This document shows positions 43,361 to 55,019 of a DNA stretch of 64,000 bases, one piece after another. The DNA comes from SAR86 cluster bacterium (GTDB lineage Bacteria; Pseudomonadota; Gammaproteobacteria; Magnimaribacterales; D2472), in the NCBI GenBank assembly GCA_023703615.1, contig CP097971.1, forward strand, positions 274,315 to 338,314, read 5' to 3'. The position numbers and the translations under genes are program-made. The notes under the pieces were generated by a model. It was not told the DNA's origin and did no database searches. It was given only the letters and a program-made list of their open reading frames with translations. Every line of letters starts with the position of its first letter. Positions within the stretch are counted from its first letter, which is position 1.

Positions 43361-44459
43361 TAATTTTTTAATAGTTTCATCTTTTATAGGTTTGCTTTCT
43401 TTAGGTCTAGTGATGGTAACTTCTTCGAGCATATACGTTGCCGATGAAATGACAGGAAATCCATTTTATTTTGCATCCAGACAATTATTATTTATATCAA
43501 TAGGAATACTAACAATGGTCATATTTTTGATAACGCCCACTGAGTTTTTATATAAATTTGATTGGATTTTTATGCTGATAAGTATTTTATTACTACTAGC
43601 ATTATTTATTCCTGAAGTCGGCACTTCAGTTAATGGCAGTATAAGATGGATAAGATTAGGTTCTATTAATATACAACCATCTGAAATATGTAAATTTAGC
43701 TTGATGTTATACATTTCTGGTTATTGTTTTAGAAGACTTTCTGAAATTAATACATTACGAAGTTTTTTAAAACCATTGTTTTTATTGAGCATTATTTCGC
43801 TATTAATAATGGGCCAGCCTGATCTTGGAACTACTGCCATAATTTGTCTTTTTGTTGTAACAATTCTCTTTTATGCAGGAATATCCTTCTTTCAATTTTG
43901 TTTACTACTAATTTTGTTAGGTTTGTTAGGTTTTATTGCAATCTCTCAGTCTCCTATGAGGATTGCTAGAGTGATGGCTTTTCAGGATCCATTTGCAGCT
44001 GATGTTGTACAAAATAGTGGTTGGCAGCTCTCAAACTCTCTAATAAGTATTGGACAAGGCGGTTGGTTTGGATTGGGTTTAGGTAATAGTTTTCAAAAGA
44101 ATTTTTTCCTTCCAGAAGCACACACAGATTTTATTTTTGCAATTATGATTGAAGAACTTGGCATTATTGGAGGTATATTAATGATAGGAATGTTTCTTAT
44201 CTTATTTTTTGGTATTTTAAAGGTTTCTATGGATTCATTTAAAAAAAATAGAATATTTCAAGGATTCGTTGCTTTTGGAACATTAATTTTGATATCAGTT
44301 CAATGTTTATTTCATATCTCAGTAAATATTGGTTTGCTTCCAACAAAAGGATTAACTCTTCCATTTATAAGTTATGGAGGCACAAGCATGATAATTATGA
44401 TGTCATTAATAGCAATAATTTTGAGAATTAATTTTGAAAATAAATCATTAAAAAAATAA
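43350..44459 (+). CDS. ftsW: Septal peptidoglycan glycosyltransferase FtsW
   Basis: SEDS-family polymerase that builds septal glycan strands with FtsI. From ATG 43350, which overlaps the murD end by 11 bases, there are 369 residues with about ten membrane helices. Family motifs include GSIRWIRLGSINIQPSEICK in the large periplasmic region, MGQPDLGTT, SGWQLSNSLISIGQGGWFGLGLGNS, LPEAHTDFIFAIMIEELG with the catalytic Asp, and LPFISYGGTSM. A start further upstream (43281) would lie inside murD. Confidence 0.95.
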   Translation: MTNNNFLIVSSFIGLLSLGLVMVTSSSIYVADEMTGNPFYFASRQLLFISIGILTMVIFLITPTEFLYKFDWIFMLISILLLLALFIPEVGTSVNGSIRWIRLGSINIQPSEICKFSLMLYISGYCFRRLSEINTLRSFLKPLFLLSIISLLIMGQPDLGTTAIICLFVVTILFYAGISFFQFCLLLILLGLLGFIAISQSPMRIARVMAFQDPFAADVVQNSGWQLSNSLISIGQGGWFGLGLGNSFQKNFFLPEAHTDFIFAIMIEELGIIGGILMIGMFLILFFGILKVSMDSFKKNRIFQGFVAFGTLILISVQCLFHISVNIGLLPTKGLTLPFISYGGTSMIIMMSLIAIILRINFENKSLKK

Positions 44460-44479
44460 TGAATATATAATAATGGATT

Positions 44480-45550
44480 ATGAAAAATATTTTAGTTGCT
44501 GCAGCAAAAACTGGTGGTCATATTTATCCAGCAATCGCAGTAGCTAATGAGTTTCTAGAAAATAATCATAAAGTATACTTCTTCGGATCTGGTGCTGAGC
44601 TTGAAAAAAAAGCGGTTAGTAACTTAAATTTAAAATATTTTTCAATACATATGGTTGGTTTTAGAGGAAATTCTTTTTTAAATAAAATATTAATTATTCT
44701 AAAACTTCCATTTCAGATCATTAAGTGCGCATATATCATTTATATAAATAAAATTGAAACCATTATTGGCTTTGGGGGATTTATTACTATACCAATATGC
44801 ACAGCTGGATTTATTATGGGTAAATCTATATATGTTCATGAACAAAATTCTGTTGTTGGTTCTGCAAATAGATTTATTTCAAAATTTGCAAAGAAAGTCT
44901 TTCTAGGTATGAGCTTAAACAAAGACATTAAAAATTCATTGCTTATTGGAAACCCATTAAGAAAGTCATTCAAGGCAATAAAAACTAATAGACCAATAGA
45001 TCTTAAAAAAATAAATATTTATATCACTGGCGGCAGCCAAGGTTCTTATTATTTAAATCAAACTTTATTAATACACCTTTTAGCAATAACACCTTTAATA
45101 CAAAAAAATTTTTTCATTAAACATCAGTGTGGAAGTGGTAATTTTGAAAAAGTAAATAAATTTTACTCAAATACATCCTCATCAGACTTGAATTTAAACT
45201 ACACAGTAAAAGAATTTTTTGAATCGCCAGAGGAGTGTATTGCCTGGGCTGATTTAATTATTTCAAGAGCTGGAGCATTAACATTATCTGAAATATCCGC
45301 TATGGAAAAGGGCGCCTTTATGATTCCATTACCAAGTTCTATTGATAATCATCAATATTTAAATGCTAAAAATCATGAAAAAATTGGACTTGGAATAACT
45401 CATGAAGAATCTGACTCTAGTGAAAATTTAATGAAAAAGTTAAGCGATGTTATTGAGAAACATCGTTATCTTGATTGGGAAAATGTAAAAAAAGACATAC
45501 TACATATCAAAGCTGCAATTAATATATATGAATTTATTAAAAAAAATTAA
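44480..45550 (+). CDS. murG: Lipid II synthase MurG
   Basis: Membrane-associated glycosyltransferase that adds GlcNAc to lipid I to make lipid II. The 356 residues show two Rossmann domains. The first glycine loop reads AAKTGGHIYPAIAVA (8-22), keeping TGGH but lacking the first two glycines of the usual GGTGGH. Later motifs are HEQNSVVGSANR (about 117-128), ITGGSQGS (about 181-188) and ISRAGALTLSEISA with PLPSSIDNHQYLNA. It overlaps murC by 23 bases. Confidence 0.94.
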   Translation: MKNILVAAAKTGGHIYPAIAVANEFLENNHKVYFFGSGAELEKKAVSNLNLKYFSIHMVGFRGNSFLNKILIILKLPFQIIKCAYIIYINKIETIIGFGGFITIPICTAGFIMGKSIYVHEQNSVVGSANRFISKFAKKVFLGMSLNKDIKNSLLIGNPLRKSFKAIKTNRPIDLKKINIYITGGSQGSYYLNQTLLIHLLAITPLIQKNFFIKHQCGSGNFEKVNKFYSNTSSSDLNLNYTVKEFFESPEECIAWADLIISRAGALTLSEISAMEKGAFMIPLPSSIDNHQYLNAKNHEKIGLGITHEESDSSENLMKKLSDVIEKHRYLDWENVKKDILHIKAAINIYEFIKKN

Positions 45551-46922
45551 ACATATTCATTTTGTAGGAATCGGTGGTGCTGGAATGATAGGTATCGCTA
45601 GAATACTTTTGAAAAAAGGCTTTAAAATATCAGGCTCTGACATTGCACATAATAATGATTTAAGAAAACTTTCTTTAAGAGGCGCAAAGATATTTATTGG
45701 ACATGACGAAAAAAATGTTAATGGCGCAAATCTTCTTGTTGTATCTTCAGCAATAAATAATAAGAATGTTGAAGTTGTAAATGCAAAAAAAAACAATATA
45801 ACTATTATTCCAAGAGCACAGATGCTTGGTAGTATGATGAAAGGTTATGACAGCATTGCTATTGCAGGCAGCCATGGCAAAACTACGACAACAAGCATGT
45901 TAGCTAAGATATTTAGTTCGGCAAATTTAAGTCCTACTTATGTTATTGGAGGCAAAGTACTCAGCACTGACAATAATTCTGATCTTGGAGATGGTAGTTA
46001 TTTAATTGCAGAAGCAGACGAAAGTGATGGATCATTTATTCATCTTCAACCAGATGTGGCTGTTATTACAAATATAGATGATGACCACTTGGTACATTAT
46101 AATAATAATTTTGAGGAATTAATTGATTCTTTTATTAATTTTGCTTTAAACATACCTTTTTATGGATACATAGTATTAAATGCAGACGATAAAAATATTC
46201 AAAAAGTTGCAAAAAAAATATACAGAAAACAAATAACATTTGGTAAGTCTTATAGTTCTGATTATCAAATTATCAAAGCTAAATACCAAAATGGATTTAA
46301 TAAATTTAGTCTAAAACTAAAGTCTACAAAAAAAGCTTATAACTTCGAAATTAAGTTGCCTGGAGACCATAATATTTATAATGCTGTTGGCGCGATAGTT
46401 ACATCGATAGAGGAAGGAATAAAAATAAAAGATATAAAAAAGGGGATTAAAGAATTCACAGGAGTTGGCAGAAGATATCAAAAACATAATATAAAAATAA
46501 ATAAACAAAAAAAATTATTAATAGATGATTATGGCCATCATCCAATTGAAATTGATTCAAATATAAATGCAATCAAAGAAGAATACCCAAAATCAAAAAT
46601 TTGTATGATCTTTCAACCTCATAGATTTTCAAGAACAGCTCAGCTTTTTGATGATTTTATAAGAGTTCTTAAAAAAGTAGATTACATTTATTTGTTAGAT
46701 ATTTATTCAGCTAGTGAAAAATCAATTAAAGGAATACATAGCAGGACTATTTATGAAACATTGAAGCAGTCTGGACAAAACAATACATCATATGTCAAAG
46801 ATTATCATGATTTGATGCCACTATTGGAAGAAAAAGCAATTACTAACGACATCTTTGTAACACAAGGTGCAGGAAGCATATCTGAAGTATGCAATCTTAT
46901 TAGAGATAAATGGAAAGCATAA
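45528..46922 (+). CDS. murC: UDP-MurNAc:L-alanine ligase
   Basis: Attaches L-Ala to UDP-MurNAc. The 464 residues have the UDP-binding HFVGIGGAGMIGIA (11-24), SGSD, ATP loop GSHGKTTTTSML (about 111-122), EADESDGSFIHL, NIDDDHLVHY, PGDHNIYNAVGAI in the middle domain and DDYGHHPIEI in the C-domain. All expected catalytic motifs are intact. It overlaps both murG and ddl, so translation is tightly coupled. Confidence 0.96.
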   Translation: MNLLKKIKHIHFVGIGGAGMIGIARILLKKGFKISGSDIAHNNDLRKLSLRGAKIFIGHDEKNVNGANLLVVSSAINNKNVEVVNAKKNNITIIPRAQMLGSMMKGYDSIAIAGSHGKTTTTSMLAKIFSSANLSPTYVIGGKVLSTDNNSDLGDGSYLIAEADESDGSFIHLQPDVAVITNIDDDHLVHYNNNFEELIDSFINFALNIPFYGYIVLNADDKNIQKVAKKIYRKQITFGKSYSSDYQIIKAKYQNGFNKFSLKLKSTKKAYNFEIKLPGDHNIYNAVGAIVTSIEEGIKIKDIKKGIKEFTGVGRRYQKHNIKINKQKKLLIDDYGHHPIEIDSNINAIKEEYPKSKICMIFQPHRFSRTAQLFDDFIRVLKKVDYIYLLDIYSASEKSIKGIHSRTIYETLKQSGQNNTSYVKDYHDLMPLLEEKAITNDIFVTQGAGSISEVCNLIRDKWKA

Positions 46923-47812
46923 AAAATATAATTGTTGTATGCGGAGGAAGTTCTTCTGAAAGGACAATTTCATTGGATAGTGGCCAAGGTATCTATGAAT
47001 CATTATTGCGACTTGGCTTTGATGCAGAAATAGTAGATTTTATAAATATTAACGACTTAAATATATTTAAAAATTATGATTTAGTTTTTATTGCTTTACA
47101 TGGACATGAAGGAGAAGCAGGCTTGCTTCAAAAAAAGCTTGAATTATTAGAGATAAAATATACAGGTTCCGCATCTGAAGTATGTAGACTGACATGGGAT
47201 AAATCAGCAACTAAGAAATTTTTAAATAAAAAACAAATTAGTACTCCTAAATCTATTGATGTTTCTGAGATTAAAAAACTCGAATTAAAATTTAGTGACA
47301 TCCCTTTTGATCATTTTTTCATTAAACCTTCAATGGAAGGATCTAGCATTAATATTTTTGAGATAAAAGATAATAATGATTATGAAATCGCATTAGAAAA
47401 ACTAAAGGAATGCTCAGGCTTATTTATAATTGAAGAAGCAATAAATTATAAAGAATATACAGTAAGCATAATTGGTGATAAGTGTTATCCTCCAATAGAA
47501 ATTATTACTGAAAATAATTTCTATGATTATGATGCAAAATATATTTCTGATAAAACTCAATTAATTGAAGTTTCAAAAGATAATTTACAGTTCCGATCAA
47601 TTGTTGATTTATCAATAAAAACATTTAACGCACTTGGATGTTCTGGATGGTGTAGGATAGATATCTTAGAAGATGAAAATTTTAATCTGTATGTATTAGA
47701 AGTTAATACTGTCCCGGGAATGACATCTCATAGTTGTGTTCCAAAATCAGGAGGCTTTGATGGCTTATCCTATGATAGCGTTGTAAAAAAAATAATAGAT
47801 GCATCTTCTTAA
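46910..47812 (+). CDS. ddl: D-alanine--D-alanine ligase
   Basis: ATP-grasp enzyme that joins two D-Ala for MurF; Alr, encoded near 52 kb, makes the D-Ala. In 300 residues: GGSSSERTISLDSGQGI (12-28), ALHGHEGEAGLLQKKLE with the N-terminal HGxxGEDG-like site, WDKSATKKFLNK, FIKPSMEGSSINI, and the C-terminal metal and product loop EVNTVPGMTSHS near 262-273. It overlaps murC by 13 bases and ftsQ by 14. Confidence 0.95.
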   Translation: MESIKNIIVVCGGSSSERTISLDSGQGIYESLLRLGFDAEIVDFININDLNIFKNYDLVFIALHGHEGEAGLLQKKLELLEIKYTGSASEVCRLTWDKSATKKFLNKKQISTPKSIDVSEIKKLELKFSDIPFDHFFIKPSMEGSSINIFEIKDNNDYEIALEKLKECSGLFIIEEAINYKEYTVSIIGDKCYPPIEIITENNFYDYDAKYISDKTQLIEVSKDNLQFRSIVDLSIKTFNALGCSGWCRIDILEDENFNLYVLEVNTVPGMTSHSCVPKSGGFDGLSYDSVVKKIIDASS

Positions 47813-48413
47813 TAGACAATTTTTTATACTAATTACTATAGTTAGCATTAATTGCAAAGCGCTTGAAATAGAAATATTTTTTGAGTCAGGAATTAAAATA
47901 GAATCTCAAAACGTCTTTCTAAAAAAAGTAAATCATATAAGTAACAAGAAAGATCTTGAATTTTTTATTAAAGATGAGAGCTGGATAAAAGATTACTCAA
48001 TAAGGTATATTCCTTTTTCTAGCCAGGTCTTCATATATATAACTAATCGAGAACCTATTTTTGTATTAAATAATGAATTTTTTGTTGATGAAGATCTAAA
48101 ATTTTTTCCATATGATTATTCAAAAATTGATATTCATAGTGTGTATGGACCAGTTACAAGACTTGATAATGTAAAAACTTTAATAGAATTTTTTAAAAAA
48201 ATTGAAAGCTCAGCAATTGAAATCTATTACAATCATACTAGTGGATGGGAAGTAGCAACTAATAAATATAAAGTAAAATTTGGCAAAAAACTCACAGAAG
48301 AAAAATTGAATATGTTGAACGATACTATGAATTATTTATACGATAAAAGAAAAGTACCTGATATGATAGATTTGAGATATAAAGATGGAGTTGCAATAAA
48401 TTATGGTAAGTAA
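47799..48413 (+). CDS. ftsQ: Cell division protein FtsQ (short)
   Basis: Bitopic division protein linking early FtsA/Z to FtsBL and FtsWI. The 204 residues start with an almost immediate membrane segment (about 8-20), leaving a cytoplasmic tail of only a few residues. The beta-domain aligns with E. coli FtsQ at SWIKDYSIRY, NREPIFVLNNEFFVDEDLKFFP, WEVATNKYKVKFGK and DLRYKDGVAINYGK. E. coli FtsQ has 276 residues; the N-tail and part of POTRA are reduced. Position between ddl and ftsA supports the call. Confidence 0.9.
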   Translation: MHLLNRQFFILITIVSINCKALEIEIFFESGIKIESQNVFLKKVNHISNKKDLEFFIKDESWIKDYSIRYIPFSSQVFIYITNREPIFVLNNEFFVDEDLKFFPYDYSKIDIHSVYGPVTRLDNVKTLIEFFKKIESSAIEIYYNHTSGWEVATNKYKVKFGKKLTEEKLNMLNDTMNYLYDKRKVPDMIDLRYKDGVAINYGK

Positions 48414-49629
48414 TAATAAAAACTCAAATATTGTTGTTGGCCTTGACATTGGAACATCAAAAGTAGTTTGCATCGTTGGTAAACATGATGAGTCAGGAAA
48501 TTTGGAAGTAATATCTTTAGGATCTTACCCTTCAAGTGGTTTAAAAAAAGGAGTTGTTGTAAATATTGATGCAACTACAGATGCTATTCAAAAAGCTGTA
48601 GATCAGGCGCAATCAATGATAGAAGAAAAAATAAAATCTGTTTACGTTGGAATAGCTGGAAATCATATCAAAAGCTTAAATTCACAAGGTGCTGTTGGAA
48701 TAAAAGATAAAGAAGTAACCAATTATGATATTGATAGGGTGATAGATTCTGCTCAAGCTGTCTCAATTCCTTCTGATCAAAAGGTTTTGCATGTTTTACC
48801 CCAAGAGTTTGTTATTGATGATCAAGAAGTCAGTCTTGATCCATTGGGCATGTCCGGAGTAAGGCTTGAAGCCAAGGTTCACTTGGTAACATGTTCAAAT
48901 AGTGCAATTATGAATATTGAGAAATGTATAAAAAATTGTGGCCTTTCTGTAAAAGGTTATGTACTAGAGCAACTGGCAAGTTCACACTCAATTCTTTCTG
49001 ATGATGAAAAAGATTTGGGAGTTTGTTTGGTCGATATTGGTGGTGGAACAACTGACATAGCTATTTTTAATTCTGGCTCTATAGTTTTTACCGGCGTAAT
49101 TCCAATAGCAGGAGATCAAGTTACAAGTGATATAGCTCAAGCATTAAGAACACCGACCCCACAAGCAGAGGATATAAAGCAAAGGCATGGGTGTTGTGTA
49201 TCAGAATTCACCAAGGACGATGAAGCCATTGAGGTACTCGGTGTAGGGGGAAGACCGCCGAGAGAACTATCAAGAAGATCATTAGCAGAAATAATTGAAC
49301 CACGATACGTAGAATTATTTGAATTAGTTAAAGCTGAAATAGCTAGAAATGGATTTGAAGATCAAATTTCAGCTGGAATAGTTTTTACAGGTGGCACATC
49401 AAAAATGGAAGGCGTGGTTGAATTGGCCGAATCAATTTTTCAAACAACAATTAGATTAGGTATTCCAAATGACTTTTCTGGCATGGAAAGCGTATTACAA
49501 AATCCTATATATGCAACATCCATTGGTCTTGTAGAGCATGGATATAAACAGTTAAATGAAGATATAATAGCTGAAAATAACGAAAACTTTTTTTCAAAAC
49601 TTTTTAAAATTGTAAAAAACGAGTATTGA
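48403..49629 (+). CDS. ftsA: Cell division actin-like protein FtsA
   Basis: Tethers FtsZ to the membrane and recruits later division proteins. The 408 residues hold VVGLDIGTSKVVCIVG (10-25), the 1C domain with VGIAGNHIKS, CLVDIGGGTTDIAIF (about 205-219), GIVFTGGTSKMEGV and a C-terminal amphipathic membrane helix (FFSKLFKIVKNEY). It overlaps ftsQ by 11 bases. The next gene is rpsF; neither ftsZ nor lpxC follows, which is exceptional for a gammaproteobacterium. Confidence 0.97.
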   Translation: MVSNNKNSNIVVGLDIGTSKVVCIVGKHDESGNLEVISLGSYPSSGLKKGVVVNIDATTDAIQKAVDQAQSMIEEKIKSVYVGIAGNHIKSLNSQGAVGIKDKEVTNYDIDRVIDSAQAVSIPSDQKVLHVLPQEFVIDDQEVSLDPLGMSGVRLEAKVHLVTCSNSAIMNIEKCIKNCGLSVKGYVLEQLASSHSILSDDEKDLGVCLVDIGGGTTDIAIFNSGSIVFTGVIPIAGDQVTSDIAQALRTPTPQAEDIKQRHGCCVSEFTKDDEAIEVLGVGGRPPRELSRRSLAEIIEPRYVELFELVKAEIARNGFEDQISAGIVFTGGTSKMEGVVELAESIFQTTIRLGIPNDFSGMESVLQNPIYATSIGLVEHGYKQLNEDIIAENNENFFSKLFKIVKNEY

Positions 49630-49711
49630 TTCTTAATATTAATTAACATAGAATGCATTTTCCTTGGTTTTTGCTTAATTGCAAAAATCTTTAATAACCA
49701 TAGGGATCATA

Positions 49712-50191
49712 GTGAATAAATACGAAACCGTCATAATTTTAAATCCTAATCTTTCAACTAAAGTTGATGAGTTTAAAAAAGACTTTGAAAAAAATCTTAA
49801 AGAAAATTCTTTTACTGTATTGCATGCCGAAGATATCGGCAGAAGACAGTTAGCATATTCTATTAATAATCATAACAAAGGTCATTATTTGATTTATGCT
49901 CTTGAAGGCGATCCTTCCAAAATATCTAATTTAGAAAATAAGATAAAGTATAACGATTCAATAATAAGACACCTTTTTTTATCGGTAAAAAACATCAGCA
50001 TGGAAGACTCCAGCCTATTGAAAGAATCTAAAAATAAGAAAGACGATCTTGATAAAAATAATAAAGATGTTAAAGAGAAAGATGCTAAAAAAACAAATAA
50101 TGAAAACTCTGCAAAGCAGACTGATGATGTCGAAGATTACAAAACAATTGCTGCTGAAAAAGAACCTGTTAATGAATTAAAAGAGGAATAA
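49712..50191 (+). CDS. rpsF: 30S ribosomal protein bS6
   Basis: Small-subunit platform protein that binds with S18. The start is GTG at 49712, giving [11 protein letters not shown] like E. coli RHYEIVFMVHP. A TAGGGA ribosome-binding site lies 5 bases before it; a TTG further upstream is less likely. Of 159 residues the S6 fold occupies about 1-95 ([22 protein letters not shown]), followed by a charged, low-complexity tail rich in Lys, Asp, Glu and Asn, longer than in E. coli. Confidence 0.95.
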   Translation: MNKYETVIILNPNLSTKVDEFKKDFEKNLKENSFTVLHAEDIGRRQLAYSINNHNKGHYLIYALEGDPSKISNLENKIKYNDSIIRHLFLSVKNISMEDSSLLKESKNKKDDLDKNNKDVKEKDAKKTNNENSAKQTDDVEDYKTIAAEKEPVNELKEE

Positions 50192-50198
50192 AAACATT

Positions 50199-50393
50199 AT
50201 GAGTAAATATGATTTACCAAAAAAATTTGACTACAAAGATACTGATGTTCTAAAACAATATATTACTGAAACTGGTAAAATTATTCCTGCGCGCGTAACT
50301 GGTATCTCTGCAGCAAATCAACGAAAAGTAACTAAATCAATTAAAATAGCAAGGTTTTTAGCATTACTGCCTTATACAGATATGCATCAATAA
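50199..50393 (+). CDS. rpsR: 30S ribosomal protein bS18
   Basis: Partner of S6 in the platform of the small subunit. The 64 residues match the S18 core: [50 protein letters not shown] with breaks, the S18 signature. It lacks about ten N-terminal residues found in E. coli. It lies seven bases after rpsF, which leaves no room for priB, the primosome gene between them in E. coli. Confidence 0.97.
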   Translation: MSKYDLPKKFDYKDTDVLKQYITETGKIIPARVTGISAANQRKVTKSIKIARFLALLPYTDMHQ

Positions 50394-50396
50394 ATA

Positions 50397-50843
50397 ATGA
50401 AAATTATATTACTAGATAAAATACAAAAACTTGGAGAAATTGGCGACGTAGTTGAAGTTAACTCTGGTTACGCCAGAAATTTTTTAATACCTCAAAAAAA
50501 GGCGGCTTTTGCAAGTGAAAAAAATATTGCAGAAGTTGAGTCAAGAAAAGATGAGCTTGCAGCTATATCTGAAGATATTTTAACTAAGGCAAAATCTAGA
50601 TCTGAATCAATTGAAGGATCTGTATGTGAAATATTTGTTCCCGTTACCGAAGAAGGTGCTTTATATGGATCTGTTGGTACAAGGGAGATATCAGAGGCTT
50701 TTCTAGTAAATAGTGTAGAAATTGATAAAAGTGAAGTTCAATTACCTGATGGACCAATAAAAGAACAAGGAGAGCATTCTGTCACAATAATTGTTCATCC
50801 TGAAATTTCAGCCCAGGTAACTGTAAAAGTATTAGCTGAGTAG
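50397..50843 (+). CDS. rplI: 50S ribosomal protein bL9
   Basis: Elongated large-subunit protein with two RNA-binding domains joined by a long helix. In 148 residues: KIILLDKIQKLGEIGDVVEVNSGYARNFLIP is the N-domain signature (2-32), a central helix follows (about 40-75), and the C-domain contains GALYGSVGTREISEAF. It is four bases after rpsR in the standard rpsF-rpsR-rplI operon. Confidence 0.98.
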   Translation: MKIILLDKIQKLGEIGDVVEVNSGYARNFLIPQKKAAFASEKNIAEVESRKDELAAISEDILTKAKSRSESIEGSVCEIFVPVTEEGALYGSVGTREISEAFLVNSVEIDKSEVQLPDGPIKEQGEHSVTIIVHPEISAQVTVKVLAE

Positions 50844-50881
50844 TTGTTTATTTTTAGATATGATGTAAAAATCATACTCTT

Positions 50882-52252
50882 ATGTCTGAATCATTATTAA
50901 ATCAAAGCGAGCAAGCAAGAGAAGCTGAAAGAGCTGTTTTAGGTGGTCTTATGTTAGAGACTCATCGTTTTGATACTGTTATACAAGTCATAAAAGAAAA
51001 TGATTTTGATGGCAAAGACCATCAAATTATTTTTCAATCAATGTCAGAGCTGGTGGAAGAAAATAAGCCTCTTGATCCCTTAACGGTATCAGAAAAGCTT
51101 GATAACAAAAATTCCTTAAATAAGATTGGTGGAAAAGATTATCTTATTGAGCTAGCAACAACAACTCCCTCAGCTGCCAACCTTGAGGCATACGCAGAAA
51201 TTGTTAGACAAAGATCAATTTCAAGGAAATTAATGAAAGCAAATTCTGAAATTTCTGAATTGATATCAAATCCTCAAGGACAAGATGGTGCTGCTCTTTT
51301 AGATAAAGCTGAAAGTATGATCTTCTCACTAAATGATGAAACAAATCTCAATGATAAAAGCCTTCAATCAATGAGAGAGCTCATACCCTCAACAATGGAT
51401 AGACTTCATGAATTATCCAATAAAAAAGGTGGGTTAATTGGCTCATCTACTGGCTTTAAAGATTTAGATAAAAAACTTCAAGGAATTCAAGAGGGAGATC
51501 TTATTGTTGTAGCAGGAAGGCCAAGCATGGGTAAAACTTCTTTTGCAATGAATGTTGCTGAAAATGTCTTGTTAGATGATGATTCAAATGGTGCAGTTCT
51601 AATATTTAGCTTAGAAATGCCAGGGGAATCTCTTACAACTAGAATGCTATCTGGAATGAGTAAATTAGATCAACAAAATGTGAGATCTGGCATGCTGAAG
51701 GATGATCAATTAAAACTTCTTTTAAAAGAGGGCGAGAGATTAAAAAATTTACCACTTTGGATAGATGATAGTTCATTATTATCGCCAATGGAGTTAAGAG
51801 CAAAAGCAAGAAGATTGGCTAGAACAGAAGAGAACGGATTGTCACTAATAGTTGTTGATTATCTTCAATTAATGCAATTACCCGCTTCAAATGAAAATAG
51901 GGTAAATCAAATTTCTGAAATATCGCGTTCTTTAAAATCTCTGGCAAAAGAACTAAATGTTCCAATAGTTGCATTATCTCAGCTTAATAGAGCAGTAGAG
52001 CAAAGACCAAATAAAAGACCAATAATGGCTGATCTCAGAGATTCGGGTGCAATTGAACAGGACGCTGATGTTATTTTGTTTATATACAGAGATGAAGTCT
52101 ATAATGAAGACTCTGAGCAAGGAAACAAGGCAGAAATAATAATTGGAAAACAAAGAAATGGGCCAATAGGGACTATATACCTAACTTTTCTTAAAGAATT
52201 TACTCGTTTTGAAAATTTTTCTAATGATGGCTTTTACGAATCATTTGAATGA
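50882..52252 (+). CDS. dnaB: Replicative DNA helicase DnaB
   Basis: Hexameric helicase that opens the replication fork. In 456 residues the N-terminal helical domain (about 10-115) starts with REAERAVLGGLMLE. The RecA-like domain has Walker A GRPSMGKTSF (about 210-219), FSLEMPGESLTTRML, Walker B LIVVDYLQLM and SQLNRAVEQRPNKRPIMADLRDSGAIEQDAD. No intein is present. The rplI-dnaB-alr order matches E. coli. It overlaps alr by four bases. Confidence 0.98.
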   Translation: MSESLLNQSEQAREAERAVLGGLMLETHRFDTVIQVIKENDFDGKDHQIIFQSMSELVEENKPLDPLTVSEKLDNKNSLNKIGGKDYLIELATTTPSAANLEAYAEIVRQRSISRKLMKANSEISELISNPQGQDGAALLDKAESMIFSLNDETNLNDKSLQSMRELIPSTMDRLHELSNKKGGLIGSSTGFKDLDKKLQGIQEGDLIVVAGRPSMGKTSFAMNVAENVLLDDDSNGAVLIFSLEMPGESLTTRMLSGMSKLDQQNVRSGMLKDDQLKLLLKEGERLKNLPLWIDDSSLLSPMELRAKARRLARTEENGLSLIVVDYLQLMQLPASNENRVNQISEISRSLKSLAKELNVPIVALSQLNRAVEQRPNKRPIMADLRDSGAIEQDADVILFIYRDEVYNEDSEQGNKAEIIIGKQRNGPIGTIYLTFLKEFTRFENFSNDGFYESFE

Positions 52253-53307
52253 CAAGACTTACAACAGAGCTCTTAATAGAACCAAATATCGTTAGAGAAA
52301 ACATAACTAAACTAAAGAGCAAAATAAATAATTCTTCAAATTTTATGGCTATCATCAAATCTGATGCATATGGCCATATTCTATCTAAAATAGTTAATGA
52401 TATTGATGATTTGGTTGATGGCTACGGTGTTGTTCGTCTTGAGGAGGCAATACAAATTAGAAAAATTTCAAAAAAAAAGATTTTGTTGATGCAAGGTATA
52501 TATTCAAATGAAGACCTTCATGAAGCAATTTCATATTCTTTAGATCTTGTTATTCATAACAATCATCAATTTAAAGTAATAAAAGAAAATAATTATTTTA
52601 ACAATCTTTGGTTCAAAATTAATACTGGAATGAATAGACTTGGCTTTGATGAAGACGAGTTTATGAATATTTATAATTCTTATTTGACTGACAAAGAATT
52701 TATTTTAATGTCTCATCTCGCAGCATCAAATGTTGTAAATGAGCCATCAAATAAGGCGCAGTTTGATAAATTTGATAACTTATATAAAAAATTACATTCT
52801 AATGTTGCAAAAAGCATTGCAAATACAGGATGCATAATGAATTTTCCAGAAAAATCCTATGATTGGGTTAGAGTTGGCATAGGAATTTTTGGTGGTTATA
52901 TTGGTAATGAAGAACTTAAAACTGCGATGACTCTCAGATCTCCAATAATAAATATTAGAGATATTAATAAAGGTGAAAAAGTTGGCTATGATGGAAGAGC
53001 AATCGCTAAGAAAAATATGAAAATAGCTACTGTTTATATGGGTTACGCAGATGGATTACCAAACCATATTAAAGACGGGACTACTGTAAGAATTAAAGAT
53101 CAAGACGCAAATATTTTTGGCAAGGTTAGTATGGATGTAGCGACTGTTGATATTACGAATATTAAAAATTGCAAAATTGGAGACTGGTGTGAATTTTTTT
53201 CACCAGAACATTCAATTAATAATTTAGCTTCGTCAAATAATTTAATATCATATGATCTGATGATTAGACTCAAATCAAGAGTTAAAAGATATTATAAAAA
53301 TATTTAG
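52249..53307 (+). CDS. alr: Alanine racemase
   Basis: PLP enzyme that makes D-alanine for the peptidoglycan peptide. It has 352 residues. The PLP Lys37 lies in IIKSDAYGH, the substrate region WFKINTGMNRLGF is in the barrel, and the catalytic Tyr lies in KVGYDGRAIA of the C-domain, with MGYADGLPN and GKVSMDVATVDIT following. The ATG lies inside the dnaB stop (ATGA). It supplies Ddl and MurF, encoded 5-12 kb upstream. Confidence 0.94.
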   Translation: MTRLTTELLIEPNIVRENITKLKSKINNSSNFMAIIKSDAYGHILSKIVNDIDDLVDGYGVVRLEEAIQIRKISKKKILLMQGIYSNEDLHEAISYSLDLVIHNNHQFKVIKENNYFNNLWFKINTGMNRLGFDEDEFMNIYNSYLTDKEFILMSHLAASNVVNEPSNKAQFDKFDNLYKKLHSNVAKSIANTGCIMNFPEKSYDWVRVGIGIFGGYIGNEELKTAMTLRSPIINIRDINKGEKVGYDGRAIAKKNMKIATVYMGYADGLPNHIKDGTTVRIKDQDANIFGKVSMDVATVDITNIKNCKIGDWCEFFSPEHSINNLASSNNLISYDLMIRLKSRVKRYYKNI

Positions 53308-53379
53308 ATTTACTTCATCATTTAGATGAATATCATTTAACTATTAAGTTCTTTCTGTTATTCTAATATCCCATCATGA

Positions 53380-55017
<1,638 letters not shown>

Positions 55018-55019
55018 TT

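Noticed and set aside
49679-49711. TTG start for rpsF at 49679
   Set aside because: bS6 proteins start right before the YE.V pattern; GTG 49712 fits and has a TAGGGA ribosome-binding site.
50192-50198. A missed priB gene between rpsF and rpsR
   Set aside because: Only seven bases lie between the two genes, so priB is truly absent here.
53314-53330. Hairpin TTCATC/GATGAA after alr as an intrinsic terminator
   Set aside because: The stem has only six mostly weak pairs and no T-run follows, so it is expected by chance in this AT-rich sequence.
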